The notes under the pieces: model-generated
What the model was told of the DNA's origin: nothing
The model's database searches: none
The model's input: the letters and a program-made list of their open reading frames with translations, nothing else
NCBI GenBank assembly: GCA_022736605.1
Contig: DZDB01000043.1
Location: 1-13,714 of the forward strand
Reading direction: 5' to 3'
Length of the DNA stretch: 13,714 bases
DNA from: Sideroxydans lithotrophicus
Lineage (GTDB): Bacteria > Pseudomonadota > Gammaproteobacteria > Burkholderiales > Sulfuriferulaceae
Shown: positions 13,100 through 13,714 of the stretch, piece after piece
Numbering within the stretch: the first letter of the stretch is position 1
Layout of the letters: each line of letters begins with the position of its first letter
Position numbers and translations under genes: made by a program

Positions 13100-13714
13100 T
13101 CAAGCAGTGTCCGGCGGTTGCTGATCCTCGAACTTCCGCACCGCCCGGCTCACCGTCATGTAATGCACGGCAAAAAACAGCGCAATCTCCGCCATCGTAT
13201 ACGCGCCGGATAAATACGCCCGCGCCATCGCCTCATCTCGGCTCGCGTAGTTCGACTGGTAATCTGCCAGCGGTTTGGCGACCGAACGGCGGTGCGCCTT
13301 CGACATCTCGCGCAGCGCCTCGGTGGGCTTTTCCTGGATGTGGCGTTCAACAAAATCCGCATCGCCCAGCAACAACTGATGCCGGGTTTCCAGCAACGGG
13401 CTGGGCAAGCCTCTGCCTGCCAGCACAAATTCGCGATAACGCACAAATGCCTCAGCGCGACTCACACCAAACTGACCCAGCAACCACTCCGTATCCAGCC
13501 AGTCGGGCGCAGCCAGCGCGTCGGCAAAGTACGGGTAACTGCTCCAGCGCCAGTCCTCAAGTGTTGCCACCATCCGCGCCCGCAGCGGATTGAGCACCAC
13601 ATAGCGCGTCAACTCCAGCAGATACGCCTCTTTTTGTACCAGGATCGCCTTGTAGCGCCCCTGAAAAAGATGCCCATCAAGCCCATGCCGCCGGTTAAAC
13701 CGCTGCGTATACAA
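13100..13714 (-). CDS. REP-associated tyrosine transposase (RAYT, Y1 family), N-terminus beyond window
   Basis: The 204 visible residues are the C-terminal part of a Y1/HUH transposase of the IS200-like RAYT group. The GHLFQGRYKAILV segment (14-26) and the RYVVLNPLRARMV segment (37-49) are hallmarks; Tyr38 in the latter is the probable catalytic tyrosine. A C-terminal helix-turn-helix (about 171-195, AYTMAEIALFFAVHYMTVSRAVRKFE) matches the extension found in one RAYT subgroup. The frame is open through the window edge; the first codon seen is TTG, probably an internal Leu, so the HUH metal-binding motif (roughly 90-100 residues) is missing only because of the edge. RAYTs are usually single-copy domesticated enzymes acting on REP palindromes and are not typical mobile elements. 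No stop or frameshift is seen in the visible part. It converges on guaA with a four-base gap. Confidence 0.9.
   Translation of the reverse strand: MYTQRFNRRHGLDGHLFQGRYKAILVQKEAYLLELTRYVVLNPLRARMVATLEDWRWSSYPYFADALAAPDWLDTEWLLGQFGVSRAEAFVRYREFVLAGRGLPSPLLETRHQLLLGDADFVERHIQEKPTEALREMSKAHRRSVAKPLADYQSNYASRDEAMARAYLSGAYTMAEIALFFAVHYMTVSRAVRKFEDQQPPDTA

Noticed and set aside
1..13714. CRISPR arrays, tRNA genes, riboswitches or tandem repeats
   Set aside because: No regularly spaced repeats, cloverleaf-like sequence or known riboswitch motif was seen on either strand when read by eye.

Overview
The window is a compact, GC-rich bacterial chromosomal segment with fourteen complete or near-complete genes, one small unknown gene and one gene cut by the right edge. 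Protein sequences and gene order (ispD-ispF; smpB divergent from ratA-ratB, followed by guaB-guaA) fit a betaproteobacterium. A member of the Nitrosomonadales or a close relative is my best guess, but I have not tested this by any search. No rRNA, tRNA or CRISPR array is visible.

Left part (1-4181): ispD and ispF overlap and encode two steps of the MEP isoprenoid pathway. A host-attachment-like protein gene converges on ispF and overlaps its end; it lies behind about 200 bp of very AT-rich DNA. Next is a divergent selenium pair: mnmH (tRNA 2-selenouridine synthase, minus strand) and selD (selenophosphate synthetase, plus strand). SelD makes the selenophosphate that MnmH consumes. A 60-residue unknown protein rich in Glu/Asp-Arg-Arg motifs converges on selD.

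Middle (4320-8565): tesA (secreted GDSL esterase, minus strand) is back to back with ybbA-ybbP (ABC ATPase and a permease with ten predicted TM segments), and the start codons overlap. This is the YbbAP-TesA arrangement known from E. coli. smpB (trans-translation) converges on ybbP.

Right part (8566-13714): smpB and ratA-ratB diverge from a short region where the two predicted -10 boxes sit on the same bases. A strong bidirectional terminator separates ratB from a small alanine-rich lipoprotein gene that has its own good sigma70-type promoter. guaB and guaA (GMP synthesis) follow, with a terminator-like hairpin between them. The window ends in the C-terminal part of a REP-associated tyrosine transposase (RAYT) gene, whose stop codon lies four bases from that of guaA.

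Most of the window is ordinary core genome. I found no convincing new biological system. The items most worth a second look are the YbbAP-TesA locus, the guaB-guaA hairpin, the RAYT at the guaA 3' end, the shared smpB/ratA promoter core and the two small proteins of unknown role.
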